From Spirochaetales bacterium (GTDB lineage Bacteria; Spirochaetota; Spirochaetia; Treponematales; UBA12059): a stretch of 6,208 nt of DNA. The notes under the pieces are model-generated. The model saw only the letters and a list, made by a program, of their open reading frames with translations, ran no database searches and had not been told where the DNA came from. The DNA lies in contig SPCK01000137.1 in the NCBI GenBank assembly GCA_004525355.1, positions 1 to 6,208 on the forward strand. The letters run 5' to 3'. This document shows, piece after piece, positions 5,859 through 6,208 of this stretch. Made by a program: the position numbers and the translations under genes. The first letter of the stretch is position 1, and the number at the start of each line of letters is the position of its first letter.

Positions 5859-6208
5859 GGCAGGGCGACCTCCAGGCGCAGCCTCACCACCGGTTGGCTT
5901 TCGGCGCCGGCGAGGCCTCCGAGATTCAGGAATACCGGGGAGAGAACCTGGATGTCCGCAGATAGGCTGAAATTCTTGAGTATCCAGCGCAAACCCATGG
6001 CCGAGCCGCCACGCGCAATCGCGATCAGGGACAGGGGCGCTCCGCTGGGCGAGGTGGTCAGCAAGATGTCCGCGACCAGATCCAGGCTCAGGTAGGGCTG
6101 CACGGGGCGGCCGGGCTGGAGAAAGGCCATCGGGTAGACTTTACCGCCTCCGGCCAGGCTGAGCGTGAACGAGCCGCCTGGCTCGGAAATCAGGGCGCTT
6201 TGTCCGAA
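5852..6208 (-). CDS. C-terminal part of a probable outer-membrane beta-barrel protein (5' end outside window)
   Basis: The last 118 residues and stop of a protein whose frame is open to the window edge, so its true start is outside. An ATG at 6130 lies in this frame, but the 26 residues before it look like part of the same protein (SFTLSLAGGGKVYP), so I do not use it as the start. The sequence is a run of short amphipathic strands with Gly-rich turns: YLSLDLVADILL, LSLIAIARGG, MGLRWILKNFSLSADIQVL and VVRLRLEVALPW. It ends in Trp. A terminal aromatic residue on an alternating strand is the usual C-terminal signal of barrel proteins inserted by the BAM machinery. Its stop overlaps the start of the propeller lipoprotein gene by seven bases, so it belongs to the same operon. 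Function cannot be read from this fragment. Confidence 0.75.
   Translation of the reverse strand, partial: FGQSALISEPGGSFTLSLAGGGKVYPMAFLQPGRPVQPYLSLDLVADILLTTSPSGAPLSLIAIARGGSAMGLRWILKNFSLSADIQVLSPVFLNLGGLAGAESQPVVRLRLEVALPW

Noticed and set aside
1..6208. CRISPR arrays, tRNA or rRNA genes, insertion sequences and integration sites
   Set aside because: I saw no spaced direct repeats, no transposase or integrase motifs, and no RNA gene; nearly all of the window is accounted for by seven coding regions.

Overview
Every gene I can support in this window is on the minus strand, so transcription runs from position 6208 towards position 1. The DNA is visibly GC-rich. Several products look like cell-envelope proteins of a diderm bacterium: three predicted lipoproteins, two proteins ending in beta-barrel-like sequence, and an FtsX/MacB/LolCDE-type ABC transporter. 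The lipoboxes are relaxed, with Ser just before the Cys in all three (LGSC, VLSC, VSSC), and the ABC permease resembles proteins I associate with Treponema and Spirochaeta relatives. I therefore lean towards a GC-rich spirochaete, with only moderate confidence. No rRNA, tRNA, protein marker or mobile element in the window settles the taxonomy.

Layout in order of transcription: (a) 6208-5852, the C-terminal 118 residues of a probable outer-membrane beta-barrel protein whose 5' end lies outside the window; (b) 5858-4884, a lipoprotein with beta-propeller-like sequence; (c) 4887-3655, an exported protein with an N-terminal periplasmic alpha/beta region, a PEGA-like middle and a barrel-like C-terminus; (d) 3658-2525, a 377-residue lipoprotein of unknown family; (e) 2528-1746, a 260-residue lipoprotein with two dockerin/EF-hand-like loops. 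These five overlap end to start by 7, 4, 4 and 4 bases. Each of the four starts visible here has a strong Shine-Dalgarno sequence. This is a tight, probably translationally coupled operon.

A 212-base gap (1534-1745) follows. It holds an AT-rich patch with promoter-like hexamers, a perfect 10-base palindrome, and a strong GC-rich hairpin just before the next ribosome binding site. I see no convincing intrinsic terminator in it. After the gap come (f) 1533-793, an ABC ATPase of the LolD/MacB type with all catalytic motifs intact, and (g) 791 to the window edge, the N-terminal 263 residues of its FtsX/MacB-type permease, one base after the ATPase stop.

Taken together, the window reads as an uncharacterised envelope locus. 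A block of co-translated lipoproteins and outer-membrane-like proteins sits directly upstream of an ABC system from the superfamily that moves lipoproteins or other envelope substrates (LolCDE, MacB). A functional link between the two blocks is inference from position only. None of the five upstream proteins can be given a biochemical function from this sequence.
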